The notes under the pieces are model-generated. The model was given only the letters and a program-made list of their open reading frames with translations, ran no database searches and was not told the origin of the DNA. DNA of 64,000 nucleotides, taken from NCBI GenBank assembly GCA_023663185.1, contig JAMPHY010000013.1, positions 32,225 to 96,224 of the forward strand. Reading direction: 5' to 3'. The position numbers and the translations under genes were made by a program. Numbering within the stretch: the first letter of the stretch is position 1; every line of letters starts with the position of its first letter. Origin of the DNA: Clostridiales bacterium (GTDB lineage Bacteria; Bacillota; Clostridia; Lachnospirales; Lachnospiraceae). Positions 9,554 through 19,899 of the stretch are shown here, one piece after another.

Positions 9554-10486
9554 TTAACCTTTTACGGAACCTACCGTAAGACCTTTTACAAAGTATTTCT
9601 GGAAGAACGGATATACTACCATAATAGGAGCTATAACTACAACAACGGTTGCCATTGTTGCCGAATACTGCGGAATATTTCCACCCATCGCCGCTCTTGC
9701 CGCTGCCGGCACGTTCGAGTTATTAAGCAAAAACTCTATACTCTTCTGGATATTAACGAGCAGAAGCTGTAACGGTTTCTTAGCGTCGGACGTAATATAG
9801 AGCATCGCATTCTGCCAATCATTCCAATAAGCTGTAGCCATCATGAAGCCTACTGCTGCCAGCGAAGGTTTAAGCAGCGGAAGCGTAATCTGGAAAAAGG
9901 TACGATACTCGCCCGCTCCGTCGATTTTAGCAGCTTCCATAAGCTCTCCCGGAATGCTGTTCGCAATATAGGTTCTTAGTATTATAACATTCATGGTCGA
10001 AACGCACAGAGGCAGAATCAATAACCATAAGCTGTCTTTCAAGTGATAATAAGTTGTAAATATAATATATCCTGATAAAGTACCGCCGTTGAAAAGCATT
10101 GGTATCAGCAGATATATTGATAAAAACTTGGATAAACGGAAATCCGGTCTGCTGATGGAATATGCAAACATACTCATAAGCAGTAAGCCTAACAAGGTTC
10201 CGAATACCGTGATAAAAATCGTTACTCCATACGATGTCAAAAGCTGCTTGCCGTATTTTAATACGGACTCCATACCGCTTAACGACCACTTTTCAGGTAT
10301 GAAAGCGAAACCGTTCTTATTGATTGCCTGTTCATCAGTAAACGCGGCAACAAATACAAGTATAACCGGCAGCGCGCAGAATAATGTATATAGCAGAAGG
10401 AAAAAGCCGAGTATATATTGTCCTATTCCCTTTTTCTCTGTTTTAGACATTGCCAAATCGGCTGAATTACCTTTTTTCTTACTCAT
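9554..10486 (-). CDS. Carbohydrate ABC transporter permease (YtcP-like)
   Basis: A 310-residue permease with about six membrane segments. The EAA loop that docks the ATPase is visible as EAAKIDGAGEYRTFFQITLP. Length and C-terminus (FFQKYFVKGLTVGSVKG) fit the YtcP group that pairs with LplB permeases. It sits 20 bp after the partner permease and precedes the binding protein in one operon transcribed leftward. Confidence 0.9.
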   Translation of the reverse strand: MSKKKGNSADLAMSKTEKKGIGQYILGFFLLLYTLFCALPVILVFVAAFTDEQAINKNGFAFIPEKWSLSGMESVLKYGKQLLTSYGVTIFITVFGTLLGLLLMSMFAYSISRPDFRLSKFLSIYLLIPMLFNGGTLSGYIIFTTYYHLKDSLWLLILPLCVSTMNVIILRTYIANSIPGELMEAAKIDGAGEYRTFFQITLPLLKPSLAAVGFMMATAYWNDWQNAMLYITSDAKKPLQLLLVNIQKSIEFLLNNSNVPAAARAAMGGNIPQYSATMATVVVVIAPIMVVYPFFQKYFVKGLTVGSVKG

Positions 10487-10506
10487 ATCTCAATCTCCTC
10501 CCCTTA

Positions 10507-11412
10507 TTAGAATAACGAATCTTCCGGTGAAATCTTGCGCACCATGCCATTAGCAAACAGCATTAGCAACAAGCCCACAACGGACTGGAAAAGACTGGTT
10601 GCGGCAACAAAACCAAAGTTTGAACTCTTCAAAATCGCATTCAGCACATAAGAGTCAATAACCTGTGTCGTTTCGTACAACTGTCCGTTATTTCTAGTTA
10701 CCTGATAGAAGAGACCTGTATCGGAACGCATAACCGAACCAACGGAAAGAAGCAGCATAACCGTAATCATCGGAAGCAGCGACGGCAAAGTAATGTGCCA
10801 AATCTGTTTCCATTTATTAGCTCCGTCAATCTGAGCTGCTTCATAAAGCTCCGTATCAATACCAGCAAGAACTGACATATACAAAACCGAACCGTAGCCT
10901 ACACTGTTCCAAATCTTAACTATGGTCAAAATTGCCGGCCACAATGAAGCGGTTGAATAAAATCTCGTACTCATGCCAAAAGTATGATTCAGAATACCTG
11001 TATCAGTACTAATGAATGCGTATACGATAAACTGTACTGCCGCATATGAAATAAATACCGGAACAATCATAATGGTCTGCATCGTCTTAGCCACTTTTTT
11101 AAAAAGGAACTGGTCGATTGCAATCGCAAGCACCACGTTTAAAAATGTTCCTAAGCCTGTGAAAATTATGTAATACATAAGAGTGTTCTTAGTCATAGTA
11201 ATGAACGTACTCTTTGAAGCTATCAGGAACTTGAAATTATCAATTCCGTTCCACGGACTTGCCCAAATGCCTTTCGAATAATCAAAGTTCTTGAACGCCA
11301 TTACCAGACCTGCCATCGGTACATACATGATAAAGAACAAAATCAAAAATACCGGCAAAGCCATCACTACATGCGCTCGGTGCTTCCATGTGTTTTGAAA
11401 AAAACCTTTCAT
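10507..11412 (-). CDS. Carbohydrate ABC transporter permease (LplB-like)
   Basis: A 301-residue membrane protein with about six segments and the EAA loop EAAQIDGANKWKQIWHITLP. It is the first gene of the leftward operon permease-permease-binding protein. The LplB/YtcP pairing is typical of gut Firmicute transporters for complex saccharides. The ATG follows GGGGGTAG. Confidence 0.9.
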   Translation of the reverse strand: MKGFFQNTWKHRAHVVMALPVFLILFFIMYVPMAGLVMAFKNFDYSKGIWASPWNGIDNFKFLIASKSTFITMTKNTLMYYIIFTGLGTFLNVVLAIAIDQFLFKKVAKTMQTIMIVPVFISYAAVQFIVYAFISTDTGILNHTFGMSTRFYSTASLWPAILTIVKIWNSVGYGSVLYMSVLAGIDTELYEAAQIDGANKWKQIWHITLPSLLPMITVMLLLSVGSVMRSDTGLFYQVTRNNGQLYETTQVIDSYVLNAILKSSNFGFVAATSLFQSVVGLLLMLFANGMVRKISPEDSLF

Positions 11413-11553
11413 TGCAACTACCCCCTATTAACTTAATCGTTTTCGCAATTCGTTATATATATGATATAGCATTTTTGGATATTTTGCAATACTTATTTGA
11501 TTTTTTTTGTGCATTTTTAGTAAAACTGCATTAATCACACCGAAAGCGCACCG

Positions 11554-11979
11554 TCAATCTGCCAAGTTTTCCCTTATTTTTTCAATCATTTCTTTATATT
11601 CCGCTTCACTTAAATATTTTTTATCAGGGTTCATTTGGAACGTGCCGCCCCATTCATCTTTATCCTTATATTTAGGAACCAGATGCATATGCAGATGGCA
11701 GCCGGTATCGCCATACGCGCCATAATTGAGTTTATCGGGCTTAAACGCCGCATGAATAGCCTTCGCTGCCTTTGTCACATCAGCCATAAAGCGATTCCGC
11801 TCTTCTTCGCTTATATCCACAATCTCACTGACATGGTCCTTATAAGCCACTATACATCTCCCCGGTTTGCTCTGCTCCTTAAACAAAATCAACTGACTCA
11901 CGTCCAAATCACAGATTTTAATGCCAAATTTTGCCAGCAGTTCGCCACCCTGACAGTAACCACAATTATTATCTTTCAT
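11554..11979 (-). CDS. HIT family hydrolase
   Basis: A 141-residue histidine-triad protein. The catalytic motif is CHLHMHLVP, with the middle histidine the expected nucleotidyl acceptor. The N-terminus has a CxxC pair (CGYCQGGEL) that may bind zinc. Members hydrolyse nucleoside phosphoramidates or dinucleotides. It starts 12 bp after the glycogen phosphorylase gene and is likely co-transcribed with it. Confidence 0.9.
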   Translation of the reverse strand: MKDNNCGYCQGGELLAKFGIKICDLDVSQLILFKEQSKPGRCIVAYKDHVSEIVDISEEERNRFMADVTKAAKAIHAAFKPDKLNYGAYGDTGCHLHMHLVPKYKDKDEWGGTFQMNPDKKYLSEAEYKEMIEKIRENLAD

Positions 11980-11991
11980 ACTAATCCCCCC

Positions 11992-14301
11992 CTATTTAAG
12001 TTTCCAGATATCCCTGTTATATTCTTCTATCGTTCTATCAGAAGAGAAAAATCCCGCTTTTGCAATATTGACTAACATCATTCTTCTCCACTTATCCTGA
12101 TTTTCATAGTCAGCAAACATCTTATCCTTCGTCTTAATATAATCCTCTAAATCAAGAAGCGTCATGAACCAGTCCTTATTCAACAGTTCCTTATAAAGCC
12201 TGTCCAAATTCTTCTTATGTCCTACTTTAACCGCTTCCTTGCTAACGATAAAATCAACTGCCGCCTTGATATCGGGATTATTATTATAATAATCTTTGGA
12301 TACATAGTCCGCCTTTTTATAATGCTTGATGACCTGCTCGGATTTTTCACCGAATATATATATATTGTCGTCGCCCACCAGCTCATGAATCTCTACGTTT
12401 GCGCCATCGGAAGTACCCAGCGTTACGGCTCCGTTTAACATGAACTTCATATTTCCGGTTCCTGACGCCTCCTTAGACGCAAGTGAAATCTGCTCGGAAA
12501 TATCACAGGCGGGAATCATTTTCTCCGCGTATGATACATTATAATTCTCTACCATAAGAACTGTCATATACGGGCTTACGTCCTTATCATTATTGATAAT
12601 CTCCTGCAATACCAAAAGCAGATGTATGATATCCTGCGCAATAATATAAGCTGGCGCGGCTTTAGCCCCGAAAATAAAGGTCATAGGTCTTACAGGCTTC
12701 TTGCCCGCCTTAATTTCCAGATATTTATGGATTATATACAGCGCATTCATCTGCTGACGCTTATATTCATGCAGCCTCTTAGACTGAATATCAAAGACAG
12801 AGTCTGGGTTTAGGGTGACTCCTTCTACTTCCTTCACATAAGCTGCCAAATCTTTCTTGCGGTTCATCTTAATCTCTGCAATTCTGTTAAGCACCCTCTC
12901 ATCGTCCTTATATTCCAGCAGTTTTTCAAGCTTCGCCGCATCGGACTTATAGCCGTCGCCAATAGTTTCTGACAGGAATGTCGCTAACTCATGATTACAG
13001 GACAGCAGCCATCTTCTAAAGGTAATTCCGTTAGTCTTGTTATTGAATTTCTCCGGATAAATCTTATAAAAAGCGTTAAGTTCGGTATTCTTAAGGATTT
13101 CCGTATGGATTGCCGCTACGCCGTTTACCGAAAATCCGTAATGGATATCGATATGCGCCATATGCACCCGCTTCTCTTTATCGATAATTCTTACCTTCGG
13201 GCTCTTATATTTAGCTGCAGCCCTCTTATCAAGCTCTTTAATAATCGGAACAAGCTGCGGAACTACCTTTTCAAGATATGCTAAAGGCCATTTTTCCAGC
13301 GCTTCCGCTAAAATCGTATGGTTTGTATAAGCGCAGGTCTTGCTGACTACCTCGATAGCCTCGTCCATCGTAAACGCTTTCTCATTCACCAATATCCTAA
13401 TCAATTCCGGTATTATCATGGTCGGGTGCGTGTCGTTAATCTGGATTACAGCGTGTTCATACATGGTGCGTAAATCGTACTTCTTTTCTTTCATTTCCTT
13501 TAAAATAAGCTGCGCAGCGTTGCTTACCATAAAATACTGCTGGTATATACGAAGGAGCAGCCCCGCCTCGTCTGAATCATCGGGATAAAGGAAAAGCGTA
13601 AGGTTTTTCTCAATGTTCTCCTTATCAAAGTCAATGCCCTTCTTGACAATCTTCTCATCTACCGACTCAATATCGAAAAGTCTCAACTTATTAACGCCAT
13701 TATCATATCCTATTACGTCGATATCATAAAGTCTGGAGGTTACTTTGCGGTCGCCAAACTGCACCTCAAACATAACATCTGTTTTGTTAAGCCATGACTT
13801 ATCTTCAATCCAGTCATTCGGCTCCGCTTTTTGCAATTTATCCTTAAATACCTGCTTGAAAAGACCGAAATGATAATTAAGTCCGATTCCTTCTCCCGGC
13901 AGTCCCAAAGTAGCGATAGAATCCAAGAAGCACGCGGCAAGACGCCCCAGACCGCCGTTGCCTAAAGACGGTTCGGGCTCCACCTCCTCAATAGCGCTTA
14001 AGCTTTTGCCGTTCTTTTTCAAAATCTCGTCCAGCTTGTCATATATCCCCAGATTGATTAAATTGTTGGATAAGAGTTTACCAATCAGAAATTCCGCGGA
14101 AATATAGTATACTTTCTTCTCTCCCTCAATCGGCTCAGAAACCGCCATCAACCGCTTAGATAAAAGAAGAAGGCTGTAGTACAATTCCTCATTACTGCAC
14201 TCAGCGACACTCTTCCCGCAGGCGTTCTTCGCCTGTTCTTCCAGTTCCTTCTCCAAGTTCATCACAAGTACGTCCCTTTTTAGATTACTTGCCTGTGTCA
14301 T
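11992..14301 (-). CDS. glgP: Glycogen/maltodextrin phosphorylase
   Basis: A 769-residue alpha-glucan phosphorylase releasing glucose-1-phosphate. It shows [18 protein letters not shown] near the N-terminus, [10 protein letters not shown] mid-protein, and the PLP lysine region [15 protein letters not shown] with [12 protein letters not shown]. It is somewhat shorter than the usual 800-840 residues, mainly in the first third, but the catalytic elements are intact. It lies 29 bp after the DegV-fused kinase, so sensing genes and glycogen breakdown probably share a transcript. Confidence 0.95.
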   Translation of the reverse strand: MTQASNLKRDVLVMNLEKELEEQAKNACGKSVAECSNEELYYSLLLLSKRLMAVSEPIEGEKKVYYISAEFLIGKLLSNNLINLGIYDKLDEILKKNGKSLSAIEEVEPEPSLGNGGLGRLAACFLDSIATLGLPGEGIGLNYHFGLFKQVFKDKLQKAEPNDWIEDKSWLNKTDVMFEVQFGDRKVTSRLYDIDVIGYDNGVNKLRLFDIESVDEKIVKKGIDFDKENIEKNLTLFLYPDDSDEAGLLLRIYQQYFMVSNAAQLILKEMKEKKYDLRTMYEHAVIQINDTHPTMIIPELIRILVNEKAFTMDEAIEVVSKTCAYTNHTILAEALEKWPLAYLEKVVPQLVPIIKELDKRAAAKYKSPKVRIIDKEKRVHMAHIDIHYGFSVNGVAAIHTEILKNTELNAFYKIYPEKFNNKTNGITFRRWLLSCNHELATFLSETIGDGYKSDAAKLEKLLEYKDDERVLNRIAEIKMNRKKDLAAYVKEVEGVTLNPDSVFDIQSKRLHEYKRQQMNALYIIHKYLEIKAGKKPVRPMTFIFGAKAAPAYIIAQDIIHLLLVLQEIINNDKDVSPYMTVLMVENYNVSYAEKMIPACDISEQISLASKEASGTGNMKFMLNGAVTLGTSDGANVEIHELVGDDNIYIFGEKSEQVIKHYKKADYVSKDYYNNNPDIKAAVDFIVSKEAVKVGHKKNLDRLYKELLNKDWFMTLLDLEDYIKTKDKMFADYENQDKWRRMMLVNIAKAGFFSSDRTIEEYNRDIWKLK

Positions 14302-14330
14302 AAAAATACCTCCTTAAAATAAAGTTAATA

Positions 14331-17084
14331 TCACGTATCGCTTCCTAAAAGCGCCTCGTCCTTTGCATTTATATAATAAGCAAAACCGAAAGTTCTTATA
14401 CCTGCGTTACATGCAAGCGAGACAGAACTTCTGTGCATATATACCTTTTCAAACGGAACACACTTAAGCGCTTCACGGCGTATCTGCTCCTGTTCGTCCA
14501 CGCTGCAGCATACATGTGAGATATAAATAACATCTGTATTTATTCGTTTTTTATACAAAAGATGCCAGCGGATAAATCGTCTCCACGCATTATCAAGCCT
14601 TCCTACCCTTATTCCCGACATCACCATACCGCTCTGGCTCATTTTAAAGCCGGGATGGAAACCAAACAACTCACATACTTTTGCCACTGTCTTATTAGCA
14701 AACCCATGCTGCGCAAAAATCATTGCCGACGGCATAATATAACGTGATTCCACACGTTTCTTCATACTTTCCACACTTGTGCAGATTTTCTCTGCCGAAT
14801 AGCCTTCTAGGGCAAGCTTAGCCGCATATAGAACTATTAGCGCCTGACCGCAGGATATCTGACCGGAATCAATCACATGCACATGGTCGAAGCACTTTGA
14901 GGCTGCCAGCGAAGCTTCGTAGCTTTTACCCATGTTTTTTGCCATAGATATATGGATAACCCGCTCTCCATGCGTAAGCGCCTCTGCAAAAAACTCCTCA
15001 TATTCTTCAACTGTCGCCACACTTGCTTCCGCCTTGCTTGCCGAATCCGTCATATACTGGTTAAGGTTATCCGAAGATATCTCCAATACATCGACAAAGC
15101 GCCCTTTATCCGTCTGAATATACAGATACAGCATTCCTATATCGTACTTTTCCAAAAGCTGCTCTGATAAGTCACTGACACAATCTGTAGTAATATATAC
15201 CTTTTTAAGCTTATGATGATTAGTCTTTTGTACATTTTCTTCGTCTTGAATATTCTGTTGTACGTCACGATATTCAACTATATCACCCGGAATGAATTTA
15301 AGAACTGCTTTTTCAAGCGCCATTCCCTGAATAGGCTTTTCGAGATATCCGTCAAAGCCTTCATCTAAAAGCCGCTGCTCCGCTTCTGCGGCTGAATTTG
15401 CCGACAGAGCGATAACTGCGCTGTCGCGGCACAAGCCGTTTTCCTGCTTTCGCAACAGTTTTAAAGTCTCGCTTCCGTCCATTTCCGGCATCATGTAATC
15501 CATTAAAATTACATGATAATACCTTCGTTTTGTTTTTTCAAGACACTCCGCGCCACTTTTCGCTACATCGACCTTTACCTTCGTCGCTGATAGCAGCTTG
15601 CTCTCTACCATCGAATTCATCGGATTATCATCGACAATAAGCACGCGCGCCTCAGGAGCGGTAAAGCTCTGCCTGTATCTGTCAATACCTTCCTTGCCAA
15701 GCGTAAGAAACTTCACATTGCCTATGGGAGTCAAATCTACTATCTCCTGTGAAAGCACCACTGTAAACGTAGAGCCTTTAGTGTAGATACTGTCCACCGT
15801 AATCTCTCCGCCCATTAAATCAACAAGCTGTTTCGTAATCGCAAGTCCAAGACCGCTTCCTTCTACCTTTCGATTTTTATTCGCGTCAACTCTGCGGAAC
15901 ACCTCGAAGATATGCTCCAGATTTTCTTTTCTAATGCCTATTCCCGTATCTGCTACGGATATCCTTAAGCTTACGGTTCCGCCGCCTGCGGAGTCGCTGT
16001 TCATGGGTTCACTGTTTACGGAGTTACTGCGCACAGTCTCCCCACGCACTGAAAGGGTTACGGAGCCCGTTTCGGTATATTTCGCGGCGTTGGTAAGAAT
16101 ATTCAGAATTACCTGACTTACCCTCTTCATATCCCCGTACATTACAGAGGGTAGATTTTCATCAATATCCACGATAAAATCCAGCTTCTTTTCACTAAGA
16201 CGCACCCTAATCATATCAATCAGACTGCCGAATAATTCAACAGTATTATACTGCTGGGGATTAATCTCCATTTTCTTCATTTCCACTTGCGAAAGGTCTA
16301 AAATGTCGTTTACCAGATTTAACAACATTCTGCTGGCACTCTGGATATTCCGCGCATATTCTCTGGTTCCGTCCTCATTACTTTCACGCAAAATCATCTC
16401 ATTTAATCCGATTATCGTATTGATAGGAGTACGGATTTCATGACTCATACTTGCAAAGAAGCTGTTTTTCTCACGACTTGCCTTTTCTAACTCTTCCTGC
16501 TGCTTTTTTGCGACGTTTCTCTCAATCTCGAATAACTTCATCTGCATCTTAAGTATCGCGCCGCCAGCAAGACCTACCACAAATACCGAAAAAATAGAAT
16601 CCATAAACGCCGCGCCTCTTGACGCCATAGGCTCAATCAGCTCCGGATAATAGTAGCCAAAAGAATATGTAAACACGTCCACCACTATCGATAATATAAG
16701 AAAGAATATCAGTTTTTTACCGGAAAACATAAGAAAGACATAGAATATCCCCAGCGCAAACCAAACCGTAGCTCCGCCTTCAAGACCACCGCTTAAGAAG
16801 AACATGGTCGGAAAAACCATCAAAATAACAAGGATACCTACAATAATCGCGGCAATGTCAATCCTGCGGTACTTAAAAGTAATTAAAATCTCTCCCACCA
16901 TAACCGCAAGCAATATAAAGAGCGGCACTATTATGATATTTACGTCCATCAACAGAACACATTCCACTATTCCCATCACGGCAAGCCCGCTGCCGACAAG
17001 GATAATCATTCTGAAAATGCGCTCCCGCAGCTCATAATCTCTTCTATATATAATCTCTGTTAATTTTTTATACAGTTTCTTCAT
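14331..17084 (-). CDS. Hybrid histidine kinase-receiver fused to a C-terminal DegV fatty-acid-binding domain
   Basis: About 917 residues from ATG at 17084; an in-frame TTG at 17108 is possible but lacks a ribosome site. Order: about six membrane helices (to ~185), a coiled linker, HisKA with FFASMSHEIRTP (His ~215), HATPase (GSGLGLAITKQLVDLMGGEI), a receiver (VLIVDDNPMNSM, acceptor Asp in ILMDYMMPEMDG, lysine in YLEKPIQG), then ~270 residues of DegV type. The DegV part opens TTDCVSDLSEQLLEKYDIG and includes GERVIHISMAKNMGKSYEAS, VHVIDSGQISCGQ and a fold end with ELFGFHPGF. Stand-alone DegV proteins bind fatty acids (FakB). Lipid sensing by this kinase is inference. Confidence 0.88.
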   Translation of the reverse strand: MKKLYKKLTEIIYRRDYELRERIFRMIILVGSGLAVMGIVECVLLMDVNIIIVPLFILLAVMVGEILITFKYRRIDIAAIIVGILVILMVFPTMFFLSGGLEGGATVWFALGIFYVFLMFSGKKLIFFLILSIVVDVFTYSFGYYYPELIEPMASRGAAFMDSIFSVFVVGLAGGAILKMQMKLFEIERNVAKKQQEELEKASREKNSFFASMSHEIRTPINTIIGLNEMILRESNEDGTREYARNIQSASRMLLNLVNDILDLSQVEMKKMEINPQQYNTVELFGSLIDMIRVRLSEKKLDFIVDIDENLPSVMYGDMKRVSQVILNILTNAAKYTETGSVTLSVRGETVRSNSVNSEPMNSDSAGGGTVSLRISVADTGIGIRKENLEHIFEVFRRVDANKNRKVEGSGLGLAITKQLVDLMGGEITVDSIYTKGSTFTVVLSQEIVDLTPIGNVKFLTLGKEGIDRYRQSFTAPEARVLIVDDNPMNSMVESKLLSATKVKVDVAKSGAECLEKTKRRYYHVILMDYMMPEMDGSETLKLLRKQENGLCRDSAVIALSANSAAEAEQRLLDEGFDGYLEKPIQGMALEKAVLKFIPGDIVEYRDVQQNIQDEENVQKTNHHKLKKVYITTDCVSDLSEQLLEKYDIGMLYLYIQTDKGRFVDVLEISSDNLNQYMTDSASKAEASVATVEEYEEFFAEALTHGERVIHISMAKNMGKSYEASLAASKCFDHVHVIDSGQISCGQALIVLYAAKLALEGYSAEKICTSVESMKKRVESRYIMPSAMIFAQHGFANKTVAKVCELFGFHPGFKMSQSGMVMSGIRVGRLDNAWRRFIRWHLLYKKRINTDVIYISHVCCSVDEQEQIRREALKCVPFEKVYMHRSSVSLACNAGIRTFGFAYYINAKDEALLGSDT

Positions 17085-17086
17085 GC

Positions 17087-17125
17087 AGTAACCATGTTCC
17101 TTTCTCAACCTGCGAATTTGTGCCT
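17087..17125 (-). repeat. Leader sequence shared with the HD-GYP-like gene (copy 1)
   Basis: Read on the minus strand, GCAGGTTGAGAAAGGAACAT followed by GGTTA precedes the DegV-kinase start. A near-identical stretch precedes the first gene of the operon (20955-20990). Both copies contain a short ATGGTTA reading frame after AAAGG; here it ends in TGA overlapping the kinase ATG. Confidence 0.5.
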
Positions 17126-17136
17126 AAAAGTCCTCT

Positions 17137-19887
17137 TTACTTCCCGTTTCTCAAAGCATCTCTGATACCCGACACAGTCTCTAACGCCGACATATAATCG
17201 GACATTTCCACTTTTTTCTTTACGGGTTCAAGCTTCTGCGCAAGTTCCTGCCCGTGATACTGGTACTTTTGCATTTCTGACAGTAGTGTCATCATTTTCC
17301 CGCCATCTAGCGCATATACGGCGTCCTCAAGTTCTGTTAAAAGTGTGTCGAACTTTTCTTCGCTAAGCTCTTCGGCGGCTATGACTGAATCGGATTCGTC
17401 CGACTTTTCCTTTTCACACTCCGTCATAGGTATGTCTGCACTTTCAGTTTCAAGGAACTGCTCCACCTCTTTTATCACACGGCGGTATTCCACAAGCAGA
17501 CCATCGTGGTTTGCCTTTATAAATTCAATATCATCGCTCTTTCCGGCATGCTCCAAATCCTTCGCCTTAGCGGAAAGAACATCGGCGCCGATATTTTTCA
17601 TGCCGCTTTTTATCGCATGTACCCTGATAGTATAATCTTTCCAGTTTCCATCGGCAAAAAGTTTATTAAGCTGCTCTATTTCTTCCGCCGCGCCCTCGCA
17701 GCATACATTTAAAACATTCAGATACAACTCTTTTCCGCCGCAGTATAAGAGCCCTTTCTCTACATTCAAATCTCCGACTGCAAATTCCTCGCTATGCTTT
17801 TCCGTAGACTCTTCATTAGTCTGGTATACCAGCTTCTTCTCCGGCAGATTCCGTTTCAGCACCCTTTCCAATACGGAAGTCTCAATCGGCTTCTCTACAA
17901 AATCATTGAAGCCTGCTTCCAGAAACATCTCACGGTTTCCCGGCGCTGCGTTCGCCGTCAGCACGACAATCGGCACTCTTTGATAATAATGCCCTACCTT
18001 CTCACGAATACGATGCAAAGCCTCTATACCGTCCATCACAGGCATCATATGGTCCATGAACACAAGGTCATATGTCATATCCTCAATCATATCCAACGCT
18101 TCCATTCCGCTTGTCGCATATGTCACCTTAATACCATACTCTTTAAGCAGACCTTCCGCCACGCGAATGTTTATCATGTTATCGTCTACTATCAAAACAT
18201 GCGCTTCCGGCGCGGTAAACCTGCCCTGACGCACCCACTGTTTGCCACCCTCTGCGCCTTTTCTTCCGTTCAGCACCGAAACTACCGGCAATATGTAGAA
18301 AGGCTTATAAAGCTTGATAATATTAGGATTGGTGATATATTTTTCTCTCGGACGGTCGGTTACGATTATCACTTTGCTATGCTCTGAAAGCTCATCAAAG
18401 TATGGCTCGTCCTCCTGATATTCCTCCAGACTTATAAAAATATGCGTAAACGACTCAAGACTTTCCCTGCGCTTAAGCTCTGCTAAATTACGGCACGCAT
18501 GACACCTGACTTGCAGGCGTTTCACCATATTGATAATAAGCGTGGTATATTCGTCCCTGATAGACATCATATCAAACTGCTCCATATCGAAGTATGTAGC
18601 TATATTCATGTTTTCCCTATGCTCTACCTGTACAATCGGCTTATCATCAAGTACCTTTTGCGGCACTACGAAGGAAAAATTACTTCCTCTTCCTAGACGG
18701 CTCTTAACGGTAATCGTTCCGTCCATATGATGAATAAGCTCCTTAGAAATGGCAAGTCCTAGACCTACGCCGCCGCTCTGCCTATTTCTCCTTGTATCTA
18801 CTTGCGTAAAGCTTTCAAACAACTTCTCAAGGCTCGCCGCCTCTATGCCGATTCCGGTATCTTTTACCGATACGCAGAGATTCACTCCGTAATTTTCTTT
18901 CCTGACCGTAACTGTAATGATAACGCCGCCCTCGCTGGTAAATTTAATGGCGTTATCCACCAAATTCATTATTACCCTTCGTATCTTCTTCTCATCGCCG
19001 TACAAGACGCTGGGAATATCCGCAGCGCAGTCTACGATTAATTCAATCTGTTTATCGCCCCTGCGCGCCATCGCCATATTTATAATATCATTAATTGTAG
19101 AGGTGATATTATACGCTTCCTCTTCAAGATTCATTTTTCCCTGCTGTAATTGTGAAAAGTCCAGAATATCGCTGACTAGCGACATAAGATTGTGTCCCGC
19201 ATCCCTGATGTCAAAAAGCTCCTCGCGCACTTTCTCCGTATCCTGCTCTCTTAGCGCTATATCGCTCATTCCACAGATTGTATTAACCGGAGTACGTATC
19301 TCGTGGCTTATATTTGCCAGAAAGTCGTTTTTACTCTGTTCTGCGTCCATAAGTGCTTCGACAACCTGATACATCTGCCTGCTTGCCTCATTACGATTCT
19401 TAAGCCACACATACAGCACAATCTCCATGCAGAAAACATTTCCAAGCTGATTCCATAAATAATCAATTGTCTCAGATGGCAGCCTGCTTAAGTTATCCGT
19501 AATAACGGCATGATAAAAAAGTATAAAAAGCAGCGAACCTATCGTAACCCACAAAAATTCCGGTTTCCCATACAGCGCCACTAAAAGCAGCAAAATCATA
19601 AACATAGGAATAGTTGTTGTTACATCGTCAACCGCCGTAGCATACATAATGAGCATCGCCTGTATCATTATACAGGTAATCGCCGTCCTGACATTGATAT
19701 TCCTGTATTTACTTATCAGTACAGAAAGACTTATAAAATAAGCCGTTAAGAAAAATATTATCAGCCATGCTTTTCCTTCTATGCCTGCTGCCAAAAAACA
19801 CAACCTGACGGTATATATTCCATATATGGTATTAACGAATATTTCCATATTCCGTTGACTTTTCTTATTTTTATTGAGAAATTCCAC
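17137..19887 (-). CDS. Hybrid histidine kinase with receiver and HPt domains
   Basis: A 916-residue membrane kinase starting at GTG (19887) after GGGGGAG. Order: about five to six N-terminal membrane helices; HisKA (NDFLANISHEIRTPVNT); HATPase (GLGLAISKELIHHMDGTI); a receiver-like region without a clear acceptor (around FIFISLEEY to KLYKPFYILP; degenerate); a true receiver (VLIVDDNMINIRV, acceptor in LVFMDHMMPVMDG, FVEKPIE); and an HPt domain with VHAIKSGMKNIG. All parts of a His-Asp-His phosphorelay are present in one protein. It lies 12 bp after the receiver/HD-GYP-like gene and 28 bp before the DegV-fused kinase. Confidence 0.92.
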   Translation of the reverse strand: MEFLNKNKKSQRNMEIFVNTIYGIYTVRLCFLAAGIEGKAWLIIFFLTAYFISLSVLISKYRNINVRTAITCIMIQAMLIMYATAVDDVTTTIPMFMILLLLVALYGKPEFLWVTIGSLLFILFYHAVITDNLSRLPSETIDYLWNQLGNVFCMEIVLYVWLKNRNEASRQMYQVVEALMDAEQSKNDFLANISHEIRTPVNTICGMSDIALREQDTEKVREELFDIRDAGHNLMSLVSDILDFSQLQQGKMNLEEEAYNITSTINDIINMAMARRGDKQIELIVDCAADIPSVLYGDEKKIRRVIMNLVDNAIKFTSEGGVIITVTVRKENYGVNLCVSVKDTGIGIEAASLEKLFESFTQVDTRRNRQSGGVGLGLAISKELIHHMDGTITVKSRLGRGSNFSFVVPQKVLDDKPIVQVEHRENMNIATYFDMEQFDMMSIRDEYTTLIINMVKRLQVRCHACRNLAELKRRESLESFTHIFISLEEYQEDEPYFDELSEHSKVIIVTDRPREKYITNPNIIKLYKPFYILPVVSVLNGRKGAEGGKQWVRQGRFTAPEAHVLIVDDNMINIRVAEGLLKEYGIKVTYATSGMEALDMIEDMTYDLVFMDHMMPVMDGIEALHRIREKVGHYYQRVPIVVLTANAAPGNREMFLEAGFNDFVEKPIETSVLERVLKRNLPEKKLVYQTNEESTEKHSEEFAVGDLNVEKGLLYCGGKELYLNVLNVCCEGAAEEIEQLNKLFADGNWKDYTIRVHAIKSGMKNIGADVLSAKAKDLEHAGKSDDIEFIKANHDGLLVEYRRVIKEVEQFLETESADIPMTECEKEKSDESDSVIAAEELSEEKFDTLLTELEDAVYALDGGKMMTLLSEMQKYQYHGQELAQKLEPVKKKVEMSDYMSALETVSGIRDALRNGK

Positions 19888-19899
19888 AGCGTTCTCCCC

